This document shows positions 44,393 to 52,792 of a DNA stretch of 64,000 bases, piece after piece; the stretch's first letter is position 1; the number at the start of each line of letters is the position of its first letter. Source of the DNA: Candidatus Marispirochaeta associata (GTDB lineage Bacteria; Spirochaetota; Spirochaetia; JC444; Marispirochaetaceae); contig JWTM01000541.1 of the NCBI GenBank assembly GCA_001749745.1, positions 186,466 to 250,465 on the forward strand, read 5' to 3'. The notes beneath the pieces were generated by a model, which had not been told where the DNA came from, did no database searches, and worked only from the letters and a program-made list of their open reading frames with translations. The position numbers were made by a program, and so were the translations under genes.

Positions 44393-46213
44393 ATGAGCGA
44401 AGGCGATCGAGATGCACGCACTGAGGAATTGAAGGAGCAGGTGGCGGAGTTCCCCCACAGCCCCGGGGTCTATATCATGCGGGACGAAGGCTCCAAGGTT
44501 ATCTATGTGGGTAAGGCGGTGGATCTGCGCAAGCGGGTCGCCTCCTATTTCCTGGCCAACCGGGATATCAAGACCCAGTTCCTGGTGCAGCGGATCGCTT
44601 CGATCGAGTTCATCATCACCGCCAATGAGTACGAGGCCCTGGTTCTCGAAAACAATCTGATCAAGCAGTGGAAACCCCGGTACAACGTCAACCTGAAGGA
44701 CGGGAAGAGCTATCCGGTGATCCGCATCACCGCCGACGAGTATCCCCGGGTATTCAGAACCCGCCGGATCGTCCGGGACGGTTCCGACTACTTCGGCCCC
44801 TATCCGGACGCTAAAGCGGTGGACCGTTACCTGGAGTTGATCGAGCGGCTCTTCCCCTTGAGGAAATGCAAAGGGAAGCTGAAGAAGCGCACTGCCCCCT
44901 GCCTCTACTACCATATCGGCCGCTGCAAAGCCCCCTGCGTGGGGCTGGTGGACGCCGCGGAGTACGGCGTCGAGGTGGACCGGGTGCGCAAGCTTCTCTC
45001 CGGGGCCGCCGAGGAGCTGACCGCCGAGCTAACCGCGGAGATGCAGAGCGCCGCGGAGGCGCTGGAGTTCGAGAAGGCGGCCTCCCTCAGGGACTCGATC
45101 GCGGCGATCACCACCGTGGAAGAGGGACAGCAGGTTCAGGACTTCGTCGAGGAGGCCCGGGATTATCTGGCGGTGGCCACCGCCGGACGTTTCGCCGCTT
45201 TTGCGGTCTTCCAGATGCGGGGCGGCAAGCTGGTAGGGCGCGAGCTCTTCGGCAACGTCAGTCCCCAGGACGAGGAGGAGCTCCTGCTGCAGTTTATTCT
45301 GCAGTACTACGGCCCCGACCGACGCCCGCCGGAGTTTCTCTATCTCTCGAATCCGGTACCCAAGAGGCTCTTGAAGGAGTATTTCAAGTCCCAGGGCTGG
45401 ACCGGCGTCAAGGTCGAGGTGCCTACGGAGCGGCGCCACGCATCGATCATCGCCATGGCCGCGGAGAACGCCTCCACCGACGCCCTCAAGCGGCAGAAGG
45501 CGAGCGCGAACCTGCCGGCCCTGGAAGAGCTGCGGTTGGTTCTCGGTCTGCCCAAGCTTCCCCGGCGCATCGAGGGCTTCGATATCGCCCACTTGGCGGG
45601 AAAGCATACGGTCGCATCCCTGGTCTCCTTCTACAACGGCAATCCGGACAAGAAGAACTACCGCTCCTTCAATATCCGCAGCCTCAAGGGGGAGATCGAC
45701 GATTTCGGCGCCATGCGCGAGGCGATCGCCCGGCGCTATACCCGGATTCTCAACGACGATCTCGAGCGCCCCGATCTGGTGCTGATCGACGGCGGAAAGG
45801 GACAGCTCAACGCCGCCCTCGAGATCCTCCGGGGCTTGGGGCTGGATGAGATCTCCGTGGTCGGCCTGGCCAAGAAACACGAGGAGCTCTTCCTGCCCGG
45901 CCGTTCCGAACCGGTCAGTCTGCCGGAGACGGCCGAGGCTTTGAAGGTGCTCCAGGCGGTGCGGGACGAGTCCCACCGCTTCGCCACCTCCTTGAGCCGA
46001 CGGCAGCGGACGGCGGATATCCGCCTCTCCAAGCTGATCGAGATCCCCGGTATCGGCGAACGCCGGGCGAATGCCCTCATCCGGGAGTTCGGCGGCGTCG
46101 ACGGGATCGCTTCCGCCAGCTACGAGGAGCTTCGGGAGCGGGCGGGATTGCCCGAAGCGGTGGCTGAACGGGTCGCCGAGAGCTTCCGGGCCGCGGCAAA
46201 ACCGGAAAAATAG
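44393..46213 (+). CDS. uvrC: Excinuclease ABC subunit C
   Basis: 606 aa. An N-terminal GIY-YIG nuclease ('SPGVYIMRDEGSKVIYVGKA') makes the 3' incision; then a 4-cysteine cluster ('CKGKLKKRTAPCLYYHIGRC', one more C in 'KAPCVG'), a UVR motif ('EALEFEKAASLRD'), an RNase H-like domain for the 5' cut ('IEGFDIAHLAGKHTV', 'VLIDGGKGQLNAA') and tandem HhH DNA-binding motifs ('LIEIPGIGERRANALIREFG'). Nucleotide excision repair. The ATG at 44393 lies 7 nt after the -10 box. Confidence 0.97.
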   Translation: MSEGDRDARTEELKEQVAEFPHSPGVYIMRDEGSKVIYVGKAVDLRKRVASYFLANRDIKTQFLVQRIASIEFIITANEYEALVLENNLIKQWKPRYNVNLKDGKSYPVIRITADEYPRVFRTRRIVRDGSDYFGPYPDAKAVDRYLELIERLFPLRKCKGKLKKRTAPCLYYHIGRCKAPCVGLVDAAEYGVEVDRVRKLLSGAAEELTAELTAEMQSAAEALEFEKAASLRDSIAAITTVEEGQQVQDFVEEARDYLAVATAGRFAAFAVFQMRGGKLVGRELFGNVSPQDEEELLLQFILQYYGPDRRPPEFLYLSNPVPKRLLKEYFKSQGWTGVKVEVPTERRHASIIAMAAENASTDALKRQKASANLPALEELRLVLGLPKLPRRIEGFDIAHLAGKHTVASLVSFYNGNPDKKNYRSFNIRSLKGEIDDFGAMREAIARRYTRILNDDLERPDLVLIDGGKGQLNAALEILRGLGLDEISVVGLAKKHEELFLPGRSEPVSLPETAEALKVLQAVRDESHRFATSLSRRQRTADIRLSKLIEIPGIGERRANALIREFGGVDGIASASYEELRERAGLPEAVAERVAESFRAAAKPEK

Positions 46214-46236
46214 GTACTCGGGTGAGAAAAAGCTTT

Positions 46237-46265
46237 TTGCATTCCCGGAAGAACTGGTTTATAAC
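46237..46265 (+). promoter_or_regulatory. Promoter of the EEP-fold protein gene (leaderless type)
   Basis: TTGCAT (46237-46242), a 17-nt spacer and TATAAC (46260-46265). The ATG at 46272 follows after 6 nt with no clear Shine-Dalgarno, so the mRNA should start at or next to the start codon. Confidence 0.65.
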
Positions 46266-46271
46266 TGAAGT

Positions 46272-47264
46272 ATGAAAAAAGGCACAGTTTTAGCCGCCGT
46301 CCTGGCGATTGTTTTCCCGGCGTCGGCTCTCGACCTGGATCTCCTCTGTTTCAATACCTGGTCGGGCCTCGACCGAGGCGGTTTCATCAACTCCCCCGCC
46401 CTCGAGGAGCCGGGCAGCCGTGACTTCCGCCGCGAGCTGCTGCAGCGCGGCATCGAGGAGTTCCAACCCGATCTGATCGGACTCTTGGAGCTGAATCCCC
46501 TGCCCAGGGCGCTGGAGCCGCTTCTGTCGATCAACGACTACGGCGCGGTATCCCAGGTCAACCGCAGCGGATTCCGGGTCTCCCGATTCGCCCTCCCCTT
46601 GAACCTGAAGCAGGGGCTGGCATTGCTGGCCCATGAGGATTTGGAGCTCTCCCCCGGCGAGGTCCGGCGGCTCTCGGGGGCGATGCCTCTCGAGTGGCTG
46701 CAGTTCGGCGAGGCCGGCATCATCCTCGCCTCGACGGTCAAGGTGGGCGAGACCCGGGTGCATCTCTTTCTGACCCAGTGGGAGGAGTCCCTCTACGCCG
46801 AAGAGCGCGATTTTACCCGCCTGGTGGCCGAACATGCGGCCGATGAGCTTGAGACCGGCGAGCTGATCAAGCGGATTAAATCCGCCGAGGCCGGAGAGGC
46901 AGTGCGAAGCGCCCAGGCCGCGGCCGCCCTGGATTTCATCAACCAGCGGGCAGGGAAGGAGCCGGCGATTCTAATGGGGACCTTGGCCGCGGCGCCCGAT
47001 TCCGCCCAGCTCGAGCTTCTGAAGGAGGCCGGCTTCCGGGACACCTGGTCCGGCGGAGCAGGAATTACCCGGGATGAGGAGCTCAACCCCAATGCCGGGA
47101 AGGATCTCTTCCGGGCCGGGGTGAGTGCCGACCGGGTCGATTATGTACTGATTCGGGGGGAGGGGATTCGCTCCCTGGGAAGCCGGATCGTCTTCAACCA
47201 GCCCACTTACGGTACCTTTCCCTCGGACCATTACGGTCTCTTAGTGCGGTTGCGGATCGATTAG
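46272..47264 (+). CDS. Secreted endonuclease/exonuclease/phosphatase-fold protein, probably catalytically altered
   Basis: 330 aa with a signal peptide ('LAIVFPASALDLD'). EEP-like strands are present: 'LLCFNTWSG' (Asn motif), 'LIGLLELNPL' (metal Glu) and the terminal 'TFPSDHYGLLVRL' (catalytic Asp-His). But the central 'G-D-x-N' motif is replaced by 'LMGTLAAAP' and the 'TH' strand reads 'FLTQWEE'. So the fold is kept while two catalytic blocks are lost. It may bind rather than cleave a phosphodiester, or use altered chemistry. Convergent with holA, 12 nt away. Confidence 0.75.
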   Translation: MKKGTVLAAVLAIVFPASALDLDLLCFNTWSGLDRGGFINSPALEEPGSRDFRRELLQRGIEEFQPDLIGLLELNPLPRALEPLLSINDYGAVSQVNRSGFRVSRFALPLNLKQGLALLAHEDLELSPGEVRRLSGAMPLEWLQFGEAGIILASTVKVGETRVHLFLTQWEESLYAEERDFTRLVAEHAADELETGELIKRIKSAEAGEAVRSAQAAAALDFINQRAGKEPAILMGTLAAAPDSAQLELLKEAGFRDTWSGGAGITRDEELNPNAGKDLFRAGVSADRVDYVLIRGEGIRSLGSRIVFNQPTYGTFPSDHYGLLVRLRID

Positions 47265-47276
47265 GGACTGCGAGGA

Positions 47277-48266
47277 CTAGATAGCTACCGGTTCTTCTTC
47301 ATGCCCTTTGCGGGCGGCGACGAAATAGATAAACATGCTCAGGATATGCCGCTGGGCTTCGGCGGGCGTGCTGCGCAGAAGGGCGTCGTAGCGGGCCTGA
47401 AGGGCCAGGATCTCACCCAGTTGGGGGGCGGAGAAGTTGGCCGCACCCCGCAGGTAGAGTTCGCCGTTCCGCTTTCCCCGTACGCCGGCCTTGGCAAGGG
47501 CCTCATCCCGGGAGAAGTTGCTGTCCAGCATCAATCGCAGGCTGTGGAGCCGGCGGAACTGCCAGATCAGGCCGCCCAGGAGCTGTACCGCCTGGCCGCT
47601 TCCCGACTCGAGAATCCTGACGCAGATATCGAGACTCCCGGCCAGATCGCCGACGGCGAGTTTGGCGAAGAGGCTGAAGACGTTCTCTTCCTTGCTGTGG
47701 TAAATCTGATTCTCCACATCCTCGGCACTGAGACGGCTGCCCTCGCCGTAAAAGAGAACCAGCCGTTCGCAGGCGCCCCGCAGATCGATGGTATTGTTAT
47801 CCACCAGGTCGAGAAGGAGTTCCGCGGCCTCGTCGTCTATGGTAATGTTCCGGTCCCGGAAGAAGGAGGCGATCCAGCGCTGCTTCTGGTTCTCGAAGAG
47901 TTCCCAGAAGATCTTGGTTCCCTCCTTGCCCACCGCCTTCTTTAGGCGCTCATTGACCTGTACCTGGTCGCTGAGCAGCAGCAGGGTAACCCCCGAAGCG
48001 GGAGCCTTGACGTAGTCGATCAGTGCGTCGAGCCCCTCCTTCTTCAGGTCCTCGATATTGCTGATTTTTACCAGCTTATCCGAGGAGAAGAGGGAGCCGT
48101 TGCGCATGGCCGAGACGATGTCCGCCATGGAGGTATCGTAGGGGTAGTAGCTGGAGGTTTCCAGTTCTCCCCCGGCGCTCTTCTCCAGGGACGCACGCAG
48201 GCCGGCGATGAAACGCTCTTTTTCGCCCCCTTCGGGGCCGAGAAGCAGGAATGTGGATCTATTCAT
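47277..48266 (-). CDS. holA: DNA polymerase III delta subunit
   Basis: 329 aa, the usual length. Features: 'FLLLGPEGGEKERFIAGLRA' at the N-terminus (degenerate P-loop typical of delta), 'SLFSSDKLVKISNIEDLKK', 'IDLRGACERLVLFYG', and 'NVFSLFAKLAVGDLAGSLDI' with a C-terminal collar domain 'LLGGLIWQFRRLHSLRL'. It opens the beta clamp in the clamp loader. The start overlaps the lexA end by 8 nt, so it is the last gene of the long rpoN block. No obvious Shine-Dalgarno; translation is probably coupled. Confidence 0.92.
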   Translation of the reverse strand: MNRSTFLLLGPEGGEKERFIAGLRASLEKSAGGELETSSYYPYDTSMADIVSAMRNGSLFSSDKLVKISNIEDLKKEGLDALIDYVKAPASGVTLLLLSDQVQVNERLKKAVGKEGTKIFWELFENQKQRWIASFFRDRNITIDDEAAELLLDLVDNNTIDLRGACERLVLFYGEGSRLSAEDVENQIYHSKEENVFSLFAKLAVGDLAGSLDICVRILESGSGQAVQLLGGLIWQFRRLHSLRLMLDSNFSRDEALAKAGVRGKRNGELYLRGAANFSAPQLGEILALQARYDALLRSTPAEAQRHILSMFIYFVAARKGHEEEPVAI

Positions 48267-48864
48267 AGTTTCTCAGTAGATACTGGAGCTTGCCGAGGAT
48301 GCGGATGTTCTGGGTGTAGATCGGCGGGTAGACCGGATTTTCAGCCTTGAGTTTGACCCGGTTCGACTCGCGGTAGAAGCGCTTCAGGGTAACCGCTTCG
48401 TCGTTGATGCGGGCCACGATGATATCCCCGTTGGCGGCGGCCTCGGTCTTCAAGAATACGGCCGTATCCCCGTCGAGGATCCCCGCGTCCTGCATACTGT
48501 CTCCCTTGACCTGCAGCGCGAAGTGTTCTCCCCGCTTCAGCTGGGAGGCGGGAATCTTGACGTTGCCTTCCAGATTCTCCTCCGCAAAGAGCGGAATTCC
48601 TGCGGCCACGTTGCCTAATATCGGGATCTCCAGCACCTCTTCCTGGCTGTCCTCTTCGCCGATCAGTTCCAGGGCGCGGCTCTTACTCGAACCGAGGCGG
48701 ATGAACCCCTTCTTCTCCAGGGCTTTGACGTGGTCGTAGGCGCCTTTGACGGAGATAGAGAAGTTGGCGGCGATCTCCCGCATGGTGGGTGGATAGCGGT
48801 GTTCCCCCAGGTAATTGCGAATGAATGAGAGGACTTCGTTCTGGCGATCCGTCAGTTTCTTCAT
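48259..48864 (-). CDS. lexA: SOS repressor LexA
   Basis: 201 aa. N-terminal winged helix ('LTDRQNEVLSFIRNYL', 'YPPTMREIAANFSIS'), then an S24 peptidase domain with cleavage site Ala-Gly in 'GNVAAGIPLF', catalytic Ser in 'VKGDSMQDAGI' and Lys in 'AVTLKRFYRE'. It represses SOS genes until RecA-triggered self-cleavage. 'SVKGAYDHVKALEKKGFI' is the recognition helix. Starts inside the ntrX stop (ATGA). Unusual setting: an SOS repressor in a sigma-54/nitrogen-type operon, where it would have no promoter of its own. No LexA box was recognised nearby. Confidence 0.93.
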   Translation of the reverse strand: MKKLTDRQNEVLSFIRNYLGEHRYPPTMREIAANFSISVKGAYDHVKALEKKGFIRLGSSKSRALELIGEEDSQEEVLEIPILGNVAAGIPLFAEENLEGNVKIPASQLKRGEHFALQVKGDSMQDAGILDGDTAVFLKTEAAANGDIIVARINDEAVTLKRFYRESNRVKLKAENPVYPPIYTQNIRILGKLQYLLRNYE

Positions 48865-50228
48865 TTCTTTATCTCAATCCCGAATTTCTTAATCTTGCTG
48901 TGCAGGTTGCTGGGGTAGATTCCAAGAGTCGTTGCGGTTTGTGAGATGTTGTACCCGCACTCCTGCAGCTTACTGGTCAGAAAGCGCTTCTCAAAGAGCT
49001 CCTTCGCATCGTTCAGGCGCAGTCCAAGATAGTCATGAAGGTCGGTTCGAGCCGGCGTTTCCGTTTTGTCTCCTAAATAGTATAACGCAGTCTCGGCGGA
49101 AATGCTCTCCTCGTCGCTCATTATTGTAATCCGTTCAATGAAATTTTTCAATTCTCTTATGTTGCCGGGCCAGCTATTTCCCTGAAGGAGCTCCATTGCC
49201 TCGCCGGAGAAGGCCGGGATGCTCTCCCGGCGGTTCTGGGGAGCGAATTTCTGCAGGAAGTAGTCGATCAGCCGGGGGAGGTCCTCGATCCGCTCCCTGA
49301 GAGGCGGTACCTGGATAGGAACGACGTTTAGACGAAAGAAGAGATCCTCCCGAAAACGGCCGGCTTTGACCTCCTGCTTGATATCCTTATTGGTAGCGGC
49401 CAAGAGGCGGACATCCACCGAGATCGGGCTCTCGCCGCCGACTCGCTCGAATACCTGCTCCTGGATTACCCTGAGAACCTTGGCCTGGGCGTTGAGTGAC
49501 ATGTCGGCGATCTCGTCTAGGAAGAGGGTTCCTCCGTCGGCCGCCTCGAATTTTCCCCGTCGGCGGGATACGGCGCTGGTGAAGGCCCCCTTCTCGTGAC
49601 CGAAGAGCTCACTCTCGATCAGGGTGTCGGGGATGGCGGCGCAGTTGATCTCTACGAAAGGGGCGTTCCGGCGCTCGCTCATGCGGTGGATCTCCCGGGC
49701 TACCAGCTCCTTGCCGGTACCGTTCTCCCCCAAAATCAGGACCTTGGCGTCGCTGGAGGCGCTCTGGCGGATCCGCTCCTTCACCTCGCGCATGGCCGGA
49801 CTTTCGCCAATCATCTCGTCTTCTATGAAGAGGGATTTCTTGAGGGTCTGGTTCTCCTTCCGCAGCTCCTCAATGCTGAGGGCGTTGCGGCAGAGGGTAA
49901 GAACCCTTTCGAGGGAGAGGGGTTTCTCCATAAAATCGAAGGCCCCCAGTTTAACCGCCTTGACCGCCATGTCTATGTTGGCATGGCCGCTGATGACGAT
50001 GGTTTCCAGTCCGGGGTGCTCTTTACGGATCTCCTTCAAGACGTCGATGCCGCCCATGTTGGGAAGCCATACATCCAGGAAGACCAGATCCACAGGATGC
50101 TCTTTCAAGAGCGCCAGTCCCTCGATGCCGTCCTCGGCCTGGATAACCTGATAGCCCTCGTCGCTGAGGATGTCGTTGAGGACGCTGCGGATACCGGGTT
50201 CGTCGTCGATGATCAGGATAAGGCTCAT
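48861..50228 (-). CDS. ntrX: Sigma-54-type response regulator, NtrX-like
   Basis: 455 aa: receiver (about 3-118, 'LVFLDVWLPNMGGIDV'), AAA+ sigma-54 interaction domain (about 138-365, Walker A 'GENGTGKE', Walker B 'GGTLFLDEIADM') and Fis-type HTH at the end ('NISQTATTLGIYPSNLHSKI'). The loop that normally reads GAFTGA is GAFTSA ('EKGAFTSAVSRRRG'). Such a change can weaken sigma-54 contact. Directly follows ntrY (TGAATG) and overlaps lexA. Likely partner of the ntrY kinase and user of the RpoN encoded upstream. Confidence 0.9.
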   Translation of the reverse strand: MSLILIIDDEPGIRSVLNDILSDEGYQVIQAEDGIEGLALLKEHPVDLVFLDVWLPNMGGIDVLKEIRKEHPGLETIVISGHANIDMAVKAVKLGAFDFMEKPLSLERVLTLCRNALSIEELRKENQTLKKSLFIEDEMIGESPAMREVKERIRQSASSDAKVLILGENGTGKELVAREIHRMSERRNAPFVEINCAAIPDTLIESELFGHEKGAFTSAVSRRRGKFEAADGGTLFLDEIADMSLNAQAKVLRVIQEQVFERVGGESPISVDVRLLAATNKDIKQEVKAGRFREDLFFRLNVVPIQVPPLRERIEDLPRLIDYFLQKFAPQNRRESIPAFSGEAMELLQGNSWPGNIRELKNFIERITIMSDEESISAETALYYLGDKTETPARTDLHDYLGLRLNDAKELFEKRFLTSKLQECGYNISQTATTLGIYPSNLHSKIKKFGIEIKK

Positions 50229-52001
50229 TCAGCGCTCCATGGGCAGGTCGATGAAAAAGGTGGTCCCCAGGCCGGGCTCCGATTCGAACCATATCTTGCC
50301 GTGATGGTCGAAGATGATTCGCTCGACGATAGGCAGTCCCAGTCCGGTGCCGTGGGTCTTGGTGGTGAAATAGGGATTGAAAACCTCTCCCTGGGCGGAC
50401 TCGTCGATACCGCCGCCGGAATCCTCCACCTGAATTCTACAATAGCCGGTATTCCCCTTTCGGACAAGGTCGGTACGTACCACGACCTTGCCGCGCCCAT
50501 CCATCGCCTCTACGGCATTCTTGAAGAGGTTGGTGAAGACCCGGCTCATCTGGTCCCGGTCCAGGGGTAGCTCGATTTCAGGATCCACCTGGGAGAGGTC
50601 GAACTCAATCTCCGGATACCCGGCCACGTAGTTGGCGATAATCTCCGACATAAGGGCCCGCAGCTTATGGGGCCGCAGCATCGGACTCGGTAGCCGGGCG
50701 AAATCCCGGAACTCCTGGAGCAGCAGGTCGAGATTCTCCACCTCCCGCACGATCGAGGTGACCGCCGGTTCGAGCACCTCGCCGATCTCCTCGGGACTTC
50801 GTTCATAACGGCGCAGGATGCGTTGGGCGGAGAGTTTGATCGGGGTCAATGGATTTCTGATCTCATGGGCCAGGCGCTGGGCGATCTCCTGCCAGGCGGT
50901 TACCTTCTCGGTCTGCAGGGTGGTGCGTCGGCTGTTCTCCAGCTCGGACATCATGCGGTTAAAGGAGGCCACCAGGATGGAGAGCTCGTCGCCGCTGCGC
51001 CCCAGGATACGGTAGGCGAAATCCCCCTCCATCGCGCGACGGGTCGCCTCCTCCAGGGCGACGATGGGCCGGATCAGTTCCCCCGAAAGCAGGAAACTGA
51101 CCAGAATCGAGAGGAGCAGCACCGGTACCGAGAAGAAGCTGTAGAAGAGGATCAGCACCAGCCGGAAGAGGGTGCGGTACTCCTCGATCTGCCGAAAGGT
51201 CTGCCGGCTCTTGGTCAGGTTTTCCGCATGGGTGCCGAAGCGGTCGGGGAAACGGCTGCTCAGGACCAGCTGCACCGTTTGGTCGTTCTCGAGCCGGATC
51301 TCCTTGATCACCCGCTGAACGGTGACATCCCCCAGGAAGTTTTTGGGCACGATCCCGTTCTCGGCAATCGTCACCGGAGGAGCGGCGAGCTGCAGCAGGG
51401 GATCGCCGAAGAAGGAGAGCTGTTGGTCCTCCGCGTCGAAGAGCTGAATCGCCGCCACGGCGCTGTTGGCCTCCCGGATCGTGCTCCAGAGCCGGCGGGG
51501 ATCCTCTTCCCGGACCAGCTCCACCAGGAGGCTGCTCTCGGACAGGTTCAGCAGGTTGTCGACCCGGCCGGAGTTGTAGGCCAGGGCGATCTCGACGCCG
51601 CCGTCCAGGGCCTCCCGGACCTCCGAGGAGAACCAGGAGTTGACCGCCGTGTCGATGAATGAGATCGACAAGACCGCCTGGGGCAGGGAGGAGAGGAGAC
51701 TGATAAAGGCGAAGAAGAGAATCAGCTTGATCTTGAAACGGGCTCCGGGGCGGTTGGCCCGGCGGTCCTGAATCAGCCGCAGGAGTTGCACGGCGATGGA
51801 ACCGATCAGGAAGGCGGGCAGAACGATCCCGAAGGGGATGATCACGATATTCCCCAAGGGTTCGCCGGCGGAGATGTCCAACAGGATCTGCCGGGCGAAG
51901 AAGAGAATCAGCACGATCAACAGCGCATAGAGCAAGGTAAAGGCTACCAGGGTGGTAACCGTTCCGGCCGGTTGCGCCTCCCGCTTCGATCCGCTACTCA
52001 T
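50229..52001 (-). CDS. ntrY: Sensor histidine kinase, NtrY-like
   Basis: 590 aa from the ATG at 52001. Three or so N-terminal membrane helices, a periplasmic or sensory segment (about 110-280), another helix, a HAMP domain ('LIRPIVALEEATRRAMEGD'), H-box 'RLAHEIRNPLTPIKLSA' (His near 385), and HATPase motifs 'NLFKNAVEAM', 'DSGGGI', 'GTGLGLPIV'. It should phosphorylate NtrX. Overlaps the DUF4390-like gene by 8 nt. Confidence 0.9.
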   Translation of the reverse strand: MSSGSKREAQPAGTVTTLVAFTLLYALLIVLILFFARQILLDISAGEPLGNIVIIPFGIVLPAFLIGSIAVQLLRLIQDRRANRPGARFKIKLILFFAFISLLSSLPQAVLSISFIDTAVNSWFSSEVREALDGGVEIALAYNSGRVDNLLNLSESSLLVELVREEDPRRLWSTIREANSAVAAIQLFDAEDQQLSFFGDPLLQLAAPPVTIAENGIVPKNFLGDVTVQRVIKEIRLENDQTVQLVLSSRFPDRFGTHAENLTKSRQTFRQIEEYRTLFRLVLILFYSFFSVPVLLLSILVSFLLSGELIRPIVALEEATRRAMEGDFAYRILGRSGDELSILVASFNRMMSELENSRRTTLQTEKVTAWQEIAQRLAHEIRNPLTPIKLSAQRILRRYERSPEEIGEVLEPAVTSIVREVENLDLLLQEFRDFARLPSPMLRPHKLRALMSEIIANYVAGYPEIEFDLSQVDPEIELPLDRDQMSRVFTNLFKNAVEAMDGRGKVVVRTDLVRKGNTGYCRIQVEDSGGGIDESAQGEVFNPYFTTKTHGTGLGLPIVERIIFDHHGKIWFESEPGLGTTFFIDLPMER

Positions 52002-52530
52002 TCTCGCCCCTCTCCTCTGCCGAGGCAAAGCGGATCCAGGCTGTTCGCTGATAGAGATCGCCCAGGAAGGGGGAGAGAATATTCATCGGCGGATGAAGCT
52101 CGCTCCAGCGCACCTCCCCGCGAAAGTAGCGCTCCTCCGAGTTGTCGTCGGGTTCGGGGATTCGAAAATCCAGAAATGCGGAGAGGAAGGCATCCTTATG
52201 GAGATAGTAGGCCTTGGATTCTTGATTGCGGATAATGTAGAGCTGTTCGATCCCGTCCCAGCGTGCGCTGCGGTTGATTCGCCGCCGCTCGGCATCGCTG
52301 TCGAGGCTGTAGCGTCGGGGCGAGGCGGAACGAACCGAAAGAATCAGGTGCACGGTCTCGCCCTCGTCGAGGGCGGTCAGCAACTCCTCCTGGTCGATAA
52401 AATCGAAGCGGCAGGCTATAACGGCGCCGCCGTCGGAGCTTTCAAAGCTTTGCAGACTGAGGGATTCGCCCCAGAGACCCGCGCTGAGCAGGGCGGCGCC
52501 GACGATTAGCAGGGGCCTACTCTTCTTCAA
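51994..52530 (-). CDS. DUF4390-like exported protein
   Basis: 178 aa with a signal peptide ('LLIVGAALLSAGLWGES'). The mature part has long beta strands ('GETVHLILSVRSAS', 'EQLYIIRNQESKAYYL'), compatible with DUF4390, a family found just upstream of ntrY in some proteobacteria; the match here is by context and pattern only. TTG start, no clear Shine-Dalgarno, 14-nt overlap with ptsH, so it relies on coupled translation. May sense the envelope for the NtrY kinase (inference). Confidence 0.55.
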   Translation of the reverse strand: MKKSRPLLIVGAALLSAGLWGESLSLQSFESSDGGAVIACRFDFIDQEELLTALDEGETVHLILSVRSASPRRYSLDSDAERRRINRSARWDGIEQLYIIRNQESKAYYLHKDAFLSAFLDFRIPEPDDNSEERYFRGEVRWSELHPPMNILSPFLGDLYQRTAWIRFASAEERGENE

Positions 52531-52783
52531 ATCGGTTTTCGAAGAGCCGCGCTATCGCGTCTACGGCTTCCGCCTCGTCATCCCCCTCGGCCACCACCAG
52601 GAGCTTGCTGTTGTAGGAGGCTCCCAATGTAATAATGCCCATAATCGACTTGCTGTTGATTCGGTTGTTATCCTTCTCCAGAAAGATCTGTGAGTCGAAT
52701 TCATTCGCCGTCTGTACGATCATCGCCGCCGGACGGGCGTGTATCCCGGCGCGGTTCTTGATTACTACCTCTTTGGATACCAT
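52517..52783 (-). CDS. ptsH: Phosphocarrier protein HPr
   Basis: 88 aa. Both phosphorylation sites are present: His15 in 'NRAGIHARPAA' and Ser46 in 'SKSIMGI', the latter the target of HprK. No enzyme I gene or sugar PTS permease is in the window, so a regulatory role is possible, as in other spirochaetes and in proteobacterial rpoN loci. It lies 9 nt after hprK; the 3' end overlaps the DUF4390-like gene. Confidence 0.96.
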   Translation of the reverse strand: MVSKEVVIKNRAGIHARPAAMIVQTANEFDSQIFLEKDNNRINSKSIMGIITLGASYNSKLLVVAEGDDEAEAVDAIARLFENRFEEE

Positions 52784-52792
52784 CTACACTAC

